Assembly (NCBI RefSeq): GCF_030297135.1
Contig: NZ_AP028065.1
Span: forward strand, 1,488,001 to 1,552,000
Length of the DNA: 64,000 nt
Source: Pseudoalteromonas apostichopi
Lineage (GTDB): Bacteria > Pseudomonadota > Gammaproteobacteria > Enterobacterales > Alteromonadaceae
Reading direction: 5' to 3'
Part shown: piece by piece, positions 52,495-60,986 of the stretch
Position numbering within the stretch: position 1 is the first letter of the stretch
How the letters are laid out: every line of letters begins with the position of its first letter
Position numbers and translations under genes: made by a program
The notes under the pieces: model-generated
What the model was told of the DNA's origin: nothing
The model's database searches: none
Seen by the model: only the letters and a program-made list of their open reading frames with translations

Positions 52495-53124
52495 ATGCAC
52501 AACAATACCGCTATTTCAGAACTAATTGAAGCTGGTAAATGGGTAAGCCAACGTGGCTGGGTCCCTGCTACTGGTGGTAACTTTTCAGCCCGCACAGCAA
52601 GTGGCTATGTTGTCACAGCAAGTGGCTTCGATAAAGGCCAACTCGGCACTCATGCGTTTATTGAATTTGATCATGAAGGTAATCGCACTAAGGGCTCAGG
52701 TAATCCATCAGCAGAAACTGAGCTACATCTAAATATGTATAAGCTAATCCCATCTGCTAAATTTGTTTTGCACACTCATTCGGTAGCGGCAACCGTGTTA
52801 TCGCGTGTTATTAAAGGCCATACTATCAACTTACACGGCTACGAAATGCAAAAGTCTTTAAGTGGTGTTAAATCGCATTTAGATACGCTAAGTATTCCTA
52901 TTTTTGATAACGACCAAGACATCGACCGTTTAAGTTTACTTGTCAGTGATCATCACCTTCATACCCCTATTGAGCATGCCGTATTAATCCGCGGCCACGG
53001 TTTATACGTGGTTGGTCGAAATATCAAAGAAGTACTGCGTCATTTAGAAGGCTTAGAGTTTTTGTTTAGCTGTGAACTTGAGCGCTTAAAACTAGAAGGC
53101 ATTCAAGCTGGAGTTCAGCCATGA
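52495..53124 (+). CDS. mtnB: Methylthioribulose-1-phosphate dehydratase
   Basis: Class II aldolase-fold zinc enzyme of 209 residues that dehydrates 5-methylthioribulose 1-phosphate to the diketo compound DK-MTP-1-P. WVSQRGWVPATGGNFSARTA at the start and the metal histidines in VLHTHSVAATVLSR (about residue 97) are typical, as is the second His in LIRGHGLYVVG. GAGGAA precedes the ATG. The stop overlaps mtnC by 4 nt. Confidence 0.95.
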   Translation: MHNNTAISELIEAGKWVSQRGWVPATGGNFSARTASGYVVTASGFDKGQLGTHAFIEFDHEGNRTKGSGNPSAETELHLNMYKLIPSAKFVLHTHSVAATVLSRVIKGHTINLHGYEMQKSLSGVKSHLDTLSIPIFDNDQDIDRLSLLVSDHHLHTPIEHAVLIRGHGLYVVGRNIKEVLRHLEGLEFLFSCELERLKLEGIQAGVQP

Positions 53125-53807
53125 TCAAAGCGATTTTAACCGATATTGAAGGCACAATTACCCGAATCTCATTTGTTAAGGACGTATTATTTCCATACGC
53201 GGCTGGGCAGTTACCTGAGTTTGTAAAGTCACATCAAACAGACCCAGAAGTAGCAGCCCAAATTGAGGCTGTTAAAGCACATATAGAACAACCTGATGCC
53301 GATATCGAGACGGTAATTAAGCATTTAATTCATTGGATTGAAACAGATCAAAAAATTACCCCACTCAAGCAATTACAAGGCTTAATTTGGCAAACGGGCT
53401 ACGAAAATGGCGATTTTACTGGCCACCTTTACCCAGATGCTTATGACTTTTTACAAGCCCAAAAACAGGCTGGCAAAAGTTTATATGTCTACTCATCGGG
53501 CTCAGTAAAAGCCCAGCACCTGATTTTTGAGTTCTCTGATTATGGTGATGTGAGACCTTTGTTCAGTGATTACTTCGACACTAAAGTCGGTGCAAAACAA
53601 CAACAAAGCTCTTATGAGAATATTATTGCACAGTTGCCATTTGATGCTGCAGAAGTATTGTTTTTAAGCGATGTGGTAGCAGAGCTTGATGCTGCAAAAG
53701 CGGCAGGTCTGCGAACGCTTCACCTTATTCGAGATGGCCAAGAAGCAAGTGATATCCACCCATATATTAACGATTTCACAGCATTCAGCGCGGAGCTTTT
53801 AGTATGA
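53121..53807 (+). CDS. mtnC: Enolase-phosphatase E1
   Basis: HAD-family bifunctional enzyme of 228 residues that enolises and dephosphorylates DK-MTP-1-P to acireductone. The HAD motif 1 is DIEGTITRISFVKDVLFPY near residue 8; motif 2 YVYSSGSVKAQHL is near 117 and the acidic motif LFLSDVVAELDAA near 178. Start and stop overlap mtnB and mtnD by 4 nt each, so the three genes are co-translated. Confidence 0.96.
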   Translation: MIKAILTDIEGTITRISFVKDVLFPYAAGQLPEFVKSHQTDPEVAAQIEAVKAHIEQPDADIETVIKHLIHWIETDQKITPLKQLQGLIWQTGYENGDFTGHLYPDAYDFLQAQKQAGKSLYVYSSGSVKAQHLIFEFSDYGDVRPLFSDYFDTKVGAKQQQSSYENIIAQLPFDAAEVLFLSDVVAELDAAKAAGLRTLHLIRDGQEASDIHPYINDFTAFSAELLV

Positions 53808-54346
53808 GTCAATTAACTATTTTTAATGATACAAACGCAGATAACATACTGTTTCATAGTGAAGATTTAAGCGCTATTGCTAGAGAGCTTAATGCAGTTG
53901 GCGTTCGCTTTGAGCAATGGCAAGCAACGGCAAAGATTGATCAGGATACCAGTCATGACGCTATTTTAAGTGCCTATGCTAACGATATAGAGCGTCTTAA
54001 AGCAGAGGGTGGTTATCAAACAGTCGATGTTATTTCACTTGCCAAAGGTAACCCCAATGCCAGCGAGTTACGCAGCAAATTTTTGTTTGAACATACTCAT
54101 AGCGAAGATGAAGTACGTTTCTTTGTAAAAGGCCAAGGTTTATTTTGCTTACACTTAGGCGATAAGGTGTATCAAGTGCTTTGCCAACAAGGCGACTTAA
54201 TTTCAGTACCAGAACTCACACCACATTGGTTTGATATGGGCAGCGACCCTGAATTCACAGCAATTCGCTTATTCAATAATACCGAAGGTTGGGTCGCTAA
54301 AAGCACTGAGTCAACCATTGCGACCAACTTCCCACTGCTGGATTAA
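53804..54346 (+). CDS. mtnD: Acireductone dioxygenase
   Basis: Cupin metalloenzyme of 180 residues that oxidises acireductone, giving 2-keto-4-methylthiobutyrate and formate with Fe2+ (or an off-pathway product with Ni2+). The metal ligands lie in FEHTHSEDEVRFF near residue 97 (His, His, Glu) and LTPHWFDMG near 138 (His). It is the last of mtnB-mtnC-mtnD and stops one base before the next gene. Confidence 0.96.
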   Translation: MSQLTIFNDTNADNILFHSEDLSAIARELNAVGVRFEQWQATAKIDQDTSHDAILSAYANDIERLKAEGGYQTVDVISLAKGNPNASELRSKFLFEHTHSEDEVRFFVKGQGLFCLHLGDKVYQVLCQQGDLISVPELTPHWFDMGSDPEFTAIRLFNNTEGWVAKSTESTIATNFPLLD

Positions 54347-54347
54347 C

Positions 54348-54689
54348 ATGGAAAAGCTATTTTCGTACGGTACCTTGCAGTACCGACAAGTTCAATTGGA
54401 TACCTTCGGGCGCTTGCTCGAAGGTATTCCTGCGACATTATCAGGGTATATCATTGGCGAGGTCGAGATCACCGACGAAGCAGTTCTTAAAAGTAGTGGT
54501 CAGCGTTTTCACCCCGCTTTAATCAAAACGGGCAAACAAAGTGATACGGTTAATGGCACAATTTACTTAATCACCGAACAAGAGCTTGCTCAGGCAGATG
54601 CTTACGAAGTTGACGATTATCAGCGCATTGAAGAAACATTTCAGTGTAGCAACCAAGCTTGGTTATATGTTGCCAAAAAGAGCCTTTAA
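54348..54689 (+). CDS. Gamma-glutamylcyclotransferase-like (AIG2-type) protein
   Basis: A 113-residue GGCT-fold protein; the ATG at 54348 is one base after mtnD. It starts MEKLFSYGTLQ, the family's YGTL glycine loop, and has the catalytic-type Glu in DAYEVDDYQRIEETF. Relatives act on gamma-glutamyl compounds or amines. Its joining to the mtnBCD genes suggests a role near methionine salvage or glutamine-derived by-products, but the substrate is unknown. Confidence 0.88.
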   Translation: MEKLFSYGTLQYRQVQLDTFGRLLEGIPATLSGYIIGEVEITDEAVLKSSGQRFHPALIKTGKQSDTVNGTIYLITEQELAQADAYEVDDYQRIEETFQCSNQAWLYVAKKSL

Positions 54690-54787
54690 TTTACAAAATT
54701 AAAACAAAAAAACCCAAATAAAGAACAAAAGCTGTTATTATTCTCCCTCATCAAGATCATTACTAATTATTAGTTAAAGGACTAAAC

Positions 54788-56950
54788 ATGGGGTCGGCAT
54801 TTTCACCCTTACGCGATACTGTTATTTATGTGGGTGAGTGGCAATTTAACACGCAGCAGCAAACCATCAGCGATGGCACTCATACGCGCGAACTAGAACC
54901 TTTACTTTATAAACTATTATGCTTTTTCATTACCCATAATGATCGCATTATTACTCGCCAAGAATTAGTTGAGAACATTTGGCAACAAAGCTTTGTTGAT
55001 GACAATGCCATCAACCGTGCAATCTCAGAGCTAAGAAAAGTACTCAAGTCAGAAAAGCAACCTGGGCAAACCATTAAAACCCATTACCGCAAAGGTTACA
55101 GTTTATTTATTGAAGTTAAGTCTCTTGATCACGCTGTGAGTACAGAACAGCTAAAAACAGAAAATGTAATAACAGTAGATAAAGACGCTGAGACTCAAGT
55201 TAATACAGCCAACATTAGTCCACAAAAAGATCATACTTCACGCTGGCCGTGGCCTTTTGCAGCCTTAGTATTGAGTTTATTGCTTGCTGCTATTTGGTTG
55301 TTCTTACAACAGCCTAAAGCCACTACTGAAGAGCAAAGTGAAGTACCTCATTTAGACCTGCAAGCAGAAACTATTTCATGGCATAAAGGCACACACTATC
55401 AGTTATTACTAAACCAAAGCAAAACGAAACTTGCCTATGTGCTGCAAAATGATAATAAGCATCTTTTTGTTGTCGACTTAGCGACTAAAAAAGAGTATCA
55501 AATCGCATCAGGGGAGCTATTTTTACAGGGGTGGTCTGAAGATGGGGAACGTCTATTTTATGGTTCATGTGAAGGTGGTGATTACAACAATTGTATCACT
55601 TGGCAAGCAAGTAACCTGTTATCTAATGAAGCCGTAATAAAGCCACGAACTAATCAACCTTTACTAAACCAAACCCCAAGCGAGTACATTGAAGTCGGCA
55701 ATGTGGCAATAACAAGGCGTAATAATTACCGCGGCTTAACTCACCTGTATGCCCTTTATGCACAAGACTTAAAAACGGGTGAAGAAATTCGTATTACCTC
55801 ACCAAATATTACTGGGACCGGCGACTTTCTATTAACAACCCTTCAAAACCCTAGTCGTATCATTTTCGAGCGCCACAATGTGGGTCAAGCAGAAATCTAC
55901 ATGGCTAATTTAGACGGCAGTTCACTTAAACTTTTAACGACGAACGATTACCGAGCTTGGGCTGCAACTTATGATCAGCAAACTAACTCTCTTGTTTGGT
56001 ATAACCGCGGCAAATTGACGATTGAATCATTTTCATTTGATACTATGAGTCGTGGAGAGCCGATTAAGGCTCCAGTAAAGCGAGCTAATTACGCTTACCC
56101 TCTCAATAAACACAGTGTGTTAATAAGTACCGATATACACGACAGTGATGCCGCTATTTTTGACTTAAAATCAAAACAAATGAGCTATATAGCGACGGTC
56201 AATAAGCATGAGGATGACTTGGTCGCATTGACTAATAATGATGTCTACTTCGCTGATTTTGAGTACTATAAACGCCAACACTGGCTGAGAAAAGACAACC
56301 AATATATCAATATAACCGACAAACTTGGCGAAGCTACTACCGTTATTACTGCAAATAGCGATAGCAGTAAGCTTGTTAGTTTTAATAAAGCCAATCAGCA
56401 ACTCAGCTTACTAAATGCCCATGACTTTTCAGAAATTAAGCACTGGACATTACCTGGGAACAGCAAACTGGCAGCGGTCAGAGGTAATAAAATTGCAGTA
56501 ATTTATACTGAGCTTAGCAGTCAGCAAAACCAAATAATGATTTTACACACCAACAGCGATCAAATTGTCAAAAGCACCATAGACACCCCATTGGCAATTG
56601 CTTGGTATGACGATACTCAACTAATCGTACATTCTAAGTACGGTAAATATCTGCTTTTAGATAGTGACAGCAATACCTATAGTGAACTGACGACCCCAGA
56701 TAAACTAATCGAGCTGAAGCCTTCAATTATCTCTATGGCAAGCAACCAACACAGCTTGTATATCGCCACGGAAACTGAAGTGTATAGTATTAATTTAGCG
56801 AACATGCAAAATGTAGAACTCGCACTTCAAATGCAGCGTTTGCACTTTATTTCCCATATCAATGCAAATAATGACAAGCTCGCAATTTCATTCATAACTG
56901 CAAATAGTCAAAATAGTATTGAGCTCTATACAGAAAAAAGTGCAGAATAA
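54788..56950 (+). CDS. CadC-like one-component membrane regulator with periplasmic propeller
   Basis: A 720-residue protein. Residues about 5-108 form an OmpR-like winged helix (ITRQELVENIWQQ, AINRAISELRKVLK, HYRKGYSLF). A single membrane helix is at about 153-175 (WPFAALVLSLLLAAIWLFL). The remaining 540 residues form a TolB/YWTD-like beta-propeller, presumably in the periplasm. Such proteins bind DNA from the membrane in response to an outside signal. AAAGGA precedes the ATG. It lies between the mtnBCD group and mtnA/mtnK, and its stop is one base from the end of mtnA. Confidence 0.9.
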   Translation: MGSAFSPLRDTVIYVGEWQFNTQQQTISDGTHTRELEPLLYKLLCFFITHNDRIITRQELVENIWQQSFVDDNAINRAISELRKVLKSEKQPGQTIKTHYRKGYSLFIEVKSLDHAVSTEQLKTENVITVDKDAETQVNTANISPQKDHTSRWPWPFAALVLSLLLAAIWLFLQQPKATTEEQSEVPHLDLQAETISWHKGTHYQLLLNQSKTKLAYVLQNDNKHLFVVDLATKKEYQIASGELFLQGWSEDGERLFYGSCEGGDYNNCITWQASNLLSNEAVIKPRTNQPLLNQTPSEYIEVGNVAITRRNNYRGLTHLYALYAQDLKTGEEIRITSPNITGTGDFLLTTLQNPSRIIFERHNVGQAEIYMANLDGSSLKLLTTNDYRAWAATYDQQTNSLVWYNRGKLTIESFSFDTMSRGEPIKAPVKRANYAYPLNKHSVLISTDIHDSDAAIFDLKSKQMSYIATVNKHEDDLVALTNNDVYFADFEYYKRQHWLRKDNQYINITDKLGEATTVITANSDSSKLVSFNKANQQLSLLNAHDFSEIKHWTLPGNSKLAAVRGNKIAVIYTELSSQQNQIMILHTNSDQIVKSTIDTPLAIAWYDDTQLIVHSKYGKYLLLDSDSNTYSELTTPDKLIELKPSIISMASNQHSLYIATETEVYSINLANMQNVELALQMQRLHFISHINANNDKLAISFITANSQNSIELYTEKSAE

Positions 56951-56951
56951 T

Positions 56952-57980
56952 TTACTCTTTTAACTGCTTTAGAATACCTTGCTCAATATCGGTCTGATCA
57001 TAAACACCGCTATCGAGCACCCAGCCCGTGACCAAACTAGCAGGGGTAACATCAAATGCTGGGTTATAAACCTGTGCATTAGTCGGTGCCCACATAGCTT
57101 CGCCAAAGCTGCCACTAACACCACGGACTTCGTTGGGGCTGCGCTGTTCAATTTCGATATCCGCACCACATATCGTTTGCGTATCAAGTGTCGTGAGTGG
57201 CGCTACAACATAAAATGGAATGTTATGGAAATGCGCTAACACAGCGAGGTTATAAGTGCCTACCTTATTGGCAAAATCTCCGTTTGCAGCAATACGATCT
57301 GCGCCCACAAATATCTTATCGACTTTGCCCGCAGCCATTAAACTGGCCGCCATGTTATCGCAAATCAAAGTGTAAGGAATTTGCCAACGCTCGAGCTCAA
57401 AAGCAGTTAAACGACCGCCTTGCAGTAACGGTCGTGTTTCATCAACCCAAACATGAATATCACCATGACGTTGCTGCGCTTTATAAATCACCCCTAATGC
57501 AGTGCCAACACCCGCAGTCGCTAACGCACCTGTATTACAATGGGTTAAAATGTTGTCGCCTTTATCAACCAAGGCAGCACCACGTTCAGCCATACTATCG
57601 CAAAGGGCAATATCTTCTTTAAATAACTGCTCAGCAGTGGAGACAACAGCAGCAACAAAATCAGTCTCTGTTAGCGCTTCACGTAACTTGGCCATACAGT
57701 GCATAAGGTTTACTGCTGTGGGGCGTGTTGCTTCAAGTTCATCAATGGTAGTAGAAAGTGCTGATTGACTCATGCCCTGCTCAGCTAAATGTGCAACCAA
57801 TAAGCTAGCACCTAAGCCGATTAAAGGTGCGCCCCGGATTTTCAAAGTCAGAATCAAATCTTTCATCGTTTCAACATCGTTACATACATGCCAATGCTGT
57901 TGATGTGGCAACAAATACTGATCAAGCACGGTTAGCGTACCTTGCTGATATTTAATACTGCTCGCGATGAGATCTTGCAT
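56952..57980 (-). CDS. mtnA: S-methyl-5-thioribose-1-phosphate isomerase
   Basis: eIF2B-like isomerase of 342 residues converting methylthioribose 1-phosphate to the ribulose form. RGAPLIGLGASLLVA near 48, the catalytic Cys in HCNTGALATAGVGTALG near 149 and Asp in VGADRIAANGDFANK near 229 are the family hallmarks. It is divergent from mtnK with a MetJ-like palindrome between them. Confidence 0.95.
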   Translation of the reverse strand: MQDLIASSIKYQQGTLTVLDQYLLPHQQHWHVCNDVETMKDLILTLKIRGAPLIGLGASLLVAHLAEQGMSQSALSTTIDELEATRPTAVNLMHCMAKLREALTETDFVAAVVSTAEQLFKEDIALCDSMAERGAALVDKGDNILTHCNTGALATAGVGTALGVIYKAQQRHGDIHVWVDETRPLLQGGRLTAFELERWQIPYTLICDNMAASLMAAGKVDKIFVGADRIAANGDFANKVGTYNLAVLAHFHNIPFYVVAPLTTLDTQTICGADIEIEQRSPNEVRGVSGSFGEAMWAPTNAQVYNPAFDVTPASLVTGWVLDSGVYDQTDIEQGILKQLKE

Positions 57981-58045
57981 ACAAAATCCAGATAACTAAT
58001 TTAGATGAGTCGTTATTTTACATCAGTTTTGAGAACTAACAAGTT

Positions 58046-58061
58046 AGATGTATGGACATCT
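58046..58061. promoter_or_regulatory. MetJ-box-like operator between mtnA and mtnK
   Basis: AGATGTAT followed by GGACATCT, a perfect palindrome AGATGT-ATGG-ACATCT. Each 8-mer matches AGACGTCT at 6 positions. It lies 54 bp before mtnK and 66 bp before mtnA, matching the arrangement at 52451. Confidence 0.68.
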
Positions 58062-58114
58062 AAACGGTTACAGATATAGAATGCTTAAAGTTAATTGTAT
58101 TACGAGATTAAGCC

Positions 58115-59332
58115 ATGGCTAAATATACTGCCTTCACTGCAGAGCATGCTGTTGATTACATTAAAGAACTTATTGAAAGTAAGCGAATTTCAGTATTCAC
58201 TAATGATGCAAAGCTTAGTGCATACGAATTTGGCGACGGAAACTTAAACTTAGTTTTTCGTGTTGCTGATCAGCACAACAATAGTGTAATTTTAAAACAA
58301 GCACTTCCTTACGCCCGTTGTGTAGGTGAGTCATGGCCGTTATCTTTGGACCGCGCACGCATTGAAGCCGAAGTATTGATTAATCATGGTCAGTTATGTC
58401 CAGAGCATACCGTGGCGATATTGCATCATAATGTAGAACTGGCTTTAACTGTATTAGAAGATTTAGGTGAGTTACAAATTTTACGTGGCGCACAAATCAA
58501 CGCAGAGCAATTTCCATTATTGGCAAGTCATGTTGCGCTCTATTTAAGCCGAACAGGCTTTTATAACTCAGACTTTTACTTATCTGCTGAAGATAAAAAA
58601 GCCAAAGTCAGTCAATTTATTAATCCTGATTTATGTAAGATCACAGAAGACTTATTCTTTACTGATCCGTACATTGAGCATGAGCGCAATAATTTCCCAG
58701 CTGAGCTTAATGAGCACGTCGAAAGTATTCGTAATAATGATGCTTTAAAACTAGCAGCAGCAAAATTAAAAGCTAAATTCTTATCTTGCCCACAAACTTT
58801 ATTACATGGTGATATGCATAGCGGCAGTATTTTTGTTGATAGCAATACCACCAAAATGATCGATCCAGAGTTCGGCTTTTTTGGTCCTGTTGGTTTTGAT
58901 ATCGGCTCATTTATGGGTAATTTGTTACTAAATTACTGCGCCCAAAACGCGCGTATCGCTGAGCAAGCAAAGCGCCGCCAATACCAAACCCATTTATTAA
59001 CCTGCTTACAAGACTGTTATAGCCAATTTGAACAACATTGGCTAAACCTGGCAAGTAACGAAGCAACTGATATTAGCTTTGCAAATCGCGCTTTTAGCGA
59101 AGATTACTTACAACAAGTACTGCGAGATGCGATTGGCTACTGTGGCGCTGAACTTATTCGCCGTACTATTGGTTTAGCCCATGTTGCTGATATCGATGGA
59201 ATTGAAGATGAACAAGCGCGTTTAGCAGTACAACAACAAACACTTGTACTCGGCGAGCAACTGATGCTCAATGCCACAAGCTGTAATAATAAAGACGAGT
59301 TCTTTTCTTTGTTAATCAGTTTATTAAACTAA
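58115..59332 (+). CDS. mtnK: S-methyl-5-thioribose kinase
   Basis: APH-fold kinase of 405 residues that phosphorylates methylthioribose with ATP, the entry step of this salvage branch. YEFGDGNLNLVFRV near residue 35 is the ATP loop; LLHGDMHSGSIFVD near 230 has the catalytic Asp and DPEFGFFGPVGFDIGSFMGN near 250 the metal site. The MTA/SAH nucleosidase that supplies methylthioribose is not in the window. Confidence 0.96.
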   Translation: MAKYTAFTAEHAVDYIKELIESKRISVFTNDAKLSAYEFGDGNLNLVFRVADQHNNSVILKQALPYARCVGESWPLSLDRARIEAEVLINHGQLCPEHTVAILHHNVELALTVLEDLGELQILRGAQINAEQFPLLASHVALYLSRTGFYNSDFYLSAEDKKAKVSQFINPDLCKITEDLFFTDPYIEHERNNFPAELNEHVESIRNNDALKLAAAKLKAKFLSCPQTLLHGDMHSGSIFVDSNTTKMIDPEFGFFGPVGFDIGSFMGNLLLNYCAQNARIAEQAKRRQYQTHLLTCLQDCYSQFEQHWLNLASNEATDISFANRAFSEDYLQQVLRDAIGYCGAELIRRTIGLAHVADIDGIEDEQARLAVQQQTLVLGEQLMLNATSCNNKDEFFSLLISLLN

Positions 59333-59345
59333 TAGTCAAAAATTT

Positions 59346-59370
59346 AAAAAGGCGCTCAATGCGCCTTTTA
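59346..59370. terminator. Bidirectional terminator between mtnK and the glutamate-synthase-like gene
   Basis: AAAAAGGCGC, TCAAT loop, GCGCCTTTTA. Confidence 0.88.
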
Positions 59371-59389
59371 ATTATTCAACCCAACTAGA

Positions 59390-60874
59390 TTATTTATTGT
59401 AGTGCTCATACATTTTATCGAGCGGTTCTGATAAGCCATTTTCTTGTACCACCCGCACATGCTGACGAGCCAGCTCTCTGGCACTTGATACGCCACACGA
59501 ATGGGCTATAAGCCCTGCGCCGTAATGAATGTACTTATTATAGTTAGCAACACGCTGGGCTTTGTCTGTTACATCCAAGCCTCGTTGTAAGCGTTCATTA
59601 TGCGTAGTAATGCCGGTTGGGCAGGTATCTTTATTACATTGCAATGCTTGAATACAACCAAGCGAAAACATGTGACCACGAGCTGAAACAATAAAGTCAG
59701 CGCCCAATGCCAATGCCCAAGCAACTTTAGATGGTACAATCAACTTACCCGAGGCAATCACTTTCACTCGCTCTCTAAGCCCATGTTTCTTCAATAAATC
59801 AACAACCAAAGGTAAGCTTTCTCGCAGGGGCAACCCCACAGAATCCATCAAAGGCTGAGGGGCAGCGCCCGTACCACCATCGGCACTATCTATTGTGATA
59901 AAATCTGGGGCTGATTCAATGCCACGGTTATTAATTTCACTGAATAAGGTTTCGAGCCAAGTGTATTCACCAATCACCGCTTTGAAACCTGTGGGTTTGC
60001 CCGTGGTATTGCGCACCATGGCGACCATATCAAGTAGGTCAGCTGGTGATTTAATCTCAGGATGACCATTTGGACTAATTGAGTCTTGCCCTTCAGGAAT
60101 CCCCCGAATTTTTGCGATTTCTGCAGTCACTTTACGTCCCGGCAACATACCTCCCTTACCGGGTTTTGCGCCTTGGCTCATTTTAATTTCGAACATTTTA
60201 ACTTGTTCGTGATCAGCAATTGCTTTGAGTTTTTCGGTGCTTAATTTACCGTGCTCATCTCGTACACCATATTTTGCCGTGCCGATCTGAAACACGATAT
60301 CAGCACCACCTTCAAGATGATAAGAGCTTAGCCCGCCTTCACCTGTGTTCATCCAACAGCCAGCTAATTTAGCACCTCGAGATAGTGCTCGAACAGCCGG
60401 CTTAGATAGTGCACCAAAGCTCATGCCTGAAATATTAAATAATGCATTTGTGGTATAGGGTTTAGGACAATAAGGTCCTAAAGTGACTTCACTAGGATCG
60501 AGCGCCTCTTCATCTAAGGTAGGAAACGCGCAATTCATAAACATTACGGTTCCTGTCGCTTCAAGACTCTGAGTTGAACCAAAGGCCGTCGTACGGTCAA
60601 CATTCTTCGCAGCACGATACACCCAACTCCGCTCTGCACGGTTAAAGGGTAATTCTTCTCTATCCATAGCAAAGAAGTACTGACGGAAAAATTCCCCCTG
60701 GCGTTCAAAAAAGTAACGAAAGCGGCCAATCACTGGGTAGTTACGGCGAATAGCATGTTTAGATTGCGTTACATCACTAATGTAAAAACACACAATCACT
60801 AGCAAAACGATGCCTAATGCAAAAATAAATAAACTGGCAAATACATCGATACTAAAAATTATAAAATCACTCAT
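59390..60874 (-). CDS. FMN-binding glutamate synthase family protein, membrane-anchored
   Basis: A 494-residue protein. Residues about 5-30 form one N-terminal membrane segment; the rest is the GltB-like FMN domain with GMSFGALSKPAVRALSRGAK near 145, GEGGLSSYHLEGGADIVFQI, TIDSADGGTGAAPQPLMDS near 325 and RGHMFSLGCIQALQCNKDTC near 395. The cysteines in the last block fit the C-x5-C-x4-C 3Fe-4S cluster of glutamate synthases. The glutaminase domain is absent, so it is a stand-alone oxidoreductase of unproved substrate. Confidence 0.92.
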   Translation of the reverse strand: MSDFIIFSIDVFASLFIFALGIVLLVIVCFYISDVTQSKHAIRRNYPVIGRFRYFFERQGEFFRQYFFAMDREELPFNRAERSWVYRAAKNVDRTTAFGSTQSLEATGTVMFMNCAFPTLDEEALDPSEVTLGPYCPKPYTTNALFNISGMSFGALSKPAVRALSRGAKLAGCWMNTGEGGLSSYHLEGGADIVFQIGTAKYGVRDEHGKLSTEKLKAIADHEQVKMFEIKMSQGAKPGKGGMLPGRKVTAEIAKIRGIPEGQDSISPNGHPEIKSPADLLDMVAMVRNTTGKPTGFKAVIGEYTWLETLFSEINNRGIESAPDFITIDSADGGTGAAPQPLMDSVGLPLRESLPLVVDLLKKHGLRERVKVIASGKLIVPSKVAWALALGADFIVSARGHMFSLGCIQALQCNKDTCPTGITTHNERLQRGLDVTDKAQRVANYNKYIHYGAGLIAHSCGVSSARELARQHVRVVQENGLSEPLDKMYEHYNK

Positions 60875-60940
60875 CCAAGGCCCCTTTGTGAAATGACATC
60901 TATCAAATCATATAAGTTGTTTATATTAGGTGCAATAAAC

Positions 60941-60972
60941 AAAAAAGGCGTGATTTAAATCACGCCTTTTCG
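60941..60972 (-). terminator. Terminator of the DUF885 lipoprotein gene
   Basis: AAAAAAGGCGTGATTT and AAATCACGCCTTTT, a 13-bp stem that can terminate the minus-strand gene stopping at 60987. Confidence 0.88.
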
Positions 60973-60986
60973 TTTCTTTTATGCCG

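Noticed and set aside
57197..57768. Plus-strand ORFs of 141 and 88 codons opposite mtnA
   Set aside because: Antisense to a well-conserved enzyme gene and without motifs or ribosome sites.
58003..58018. Second MetJ-like 16-mer near the mtnA start
   Set aside because: AGATGAGT matches 5 of 8 and the adjoining 8-mer only 3 of 8, which is no better than chance.
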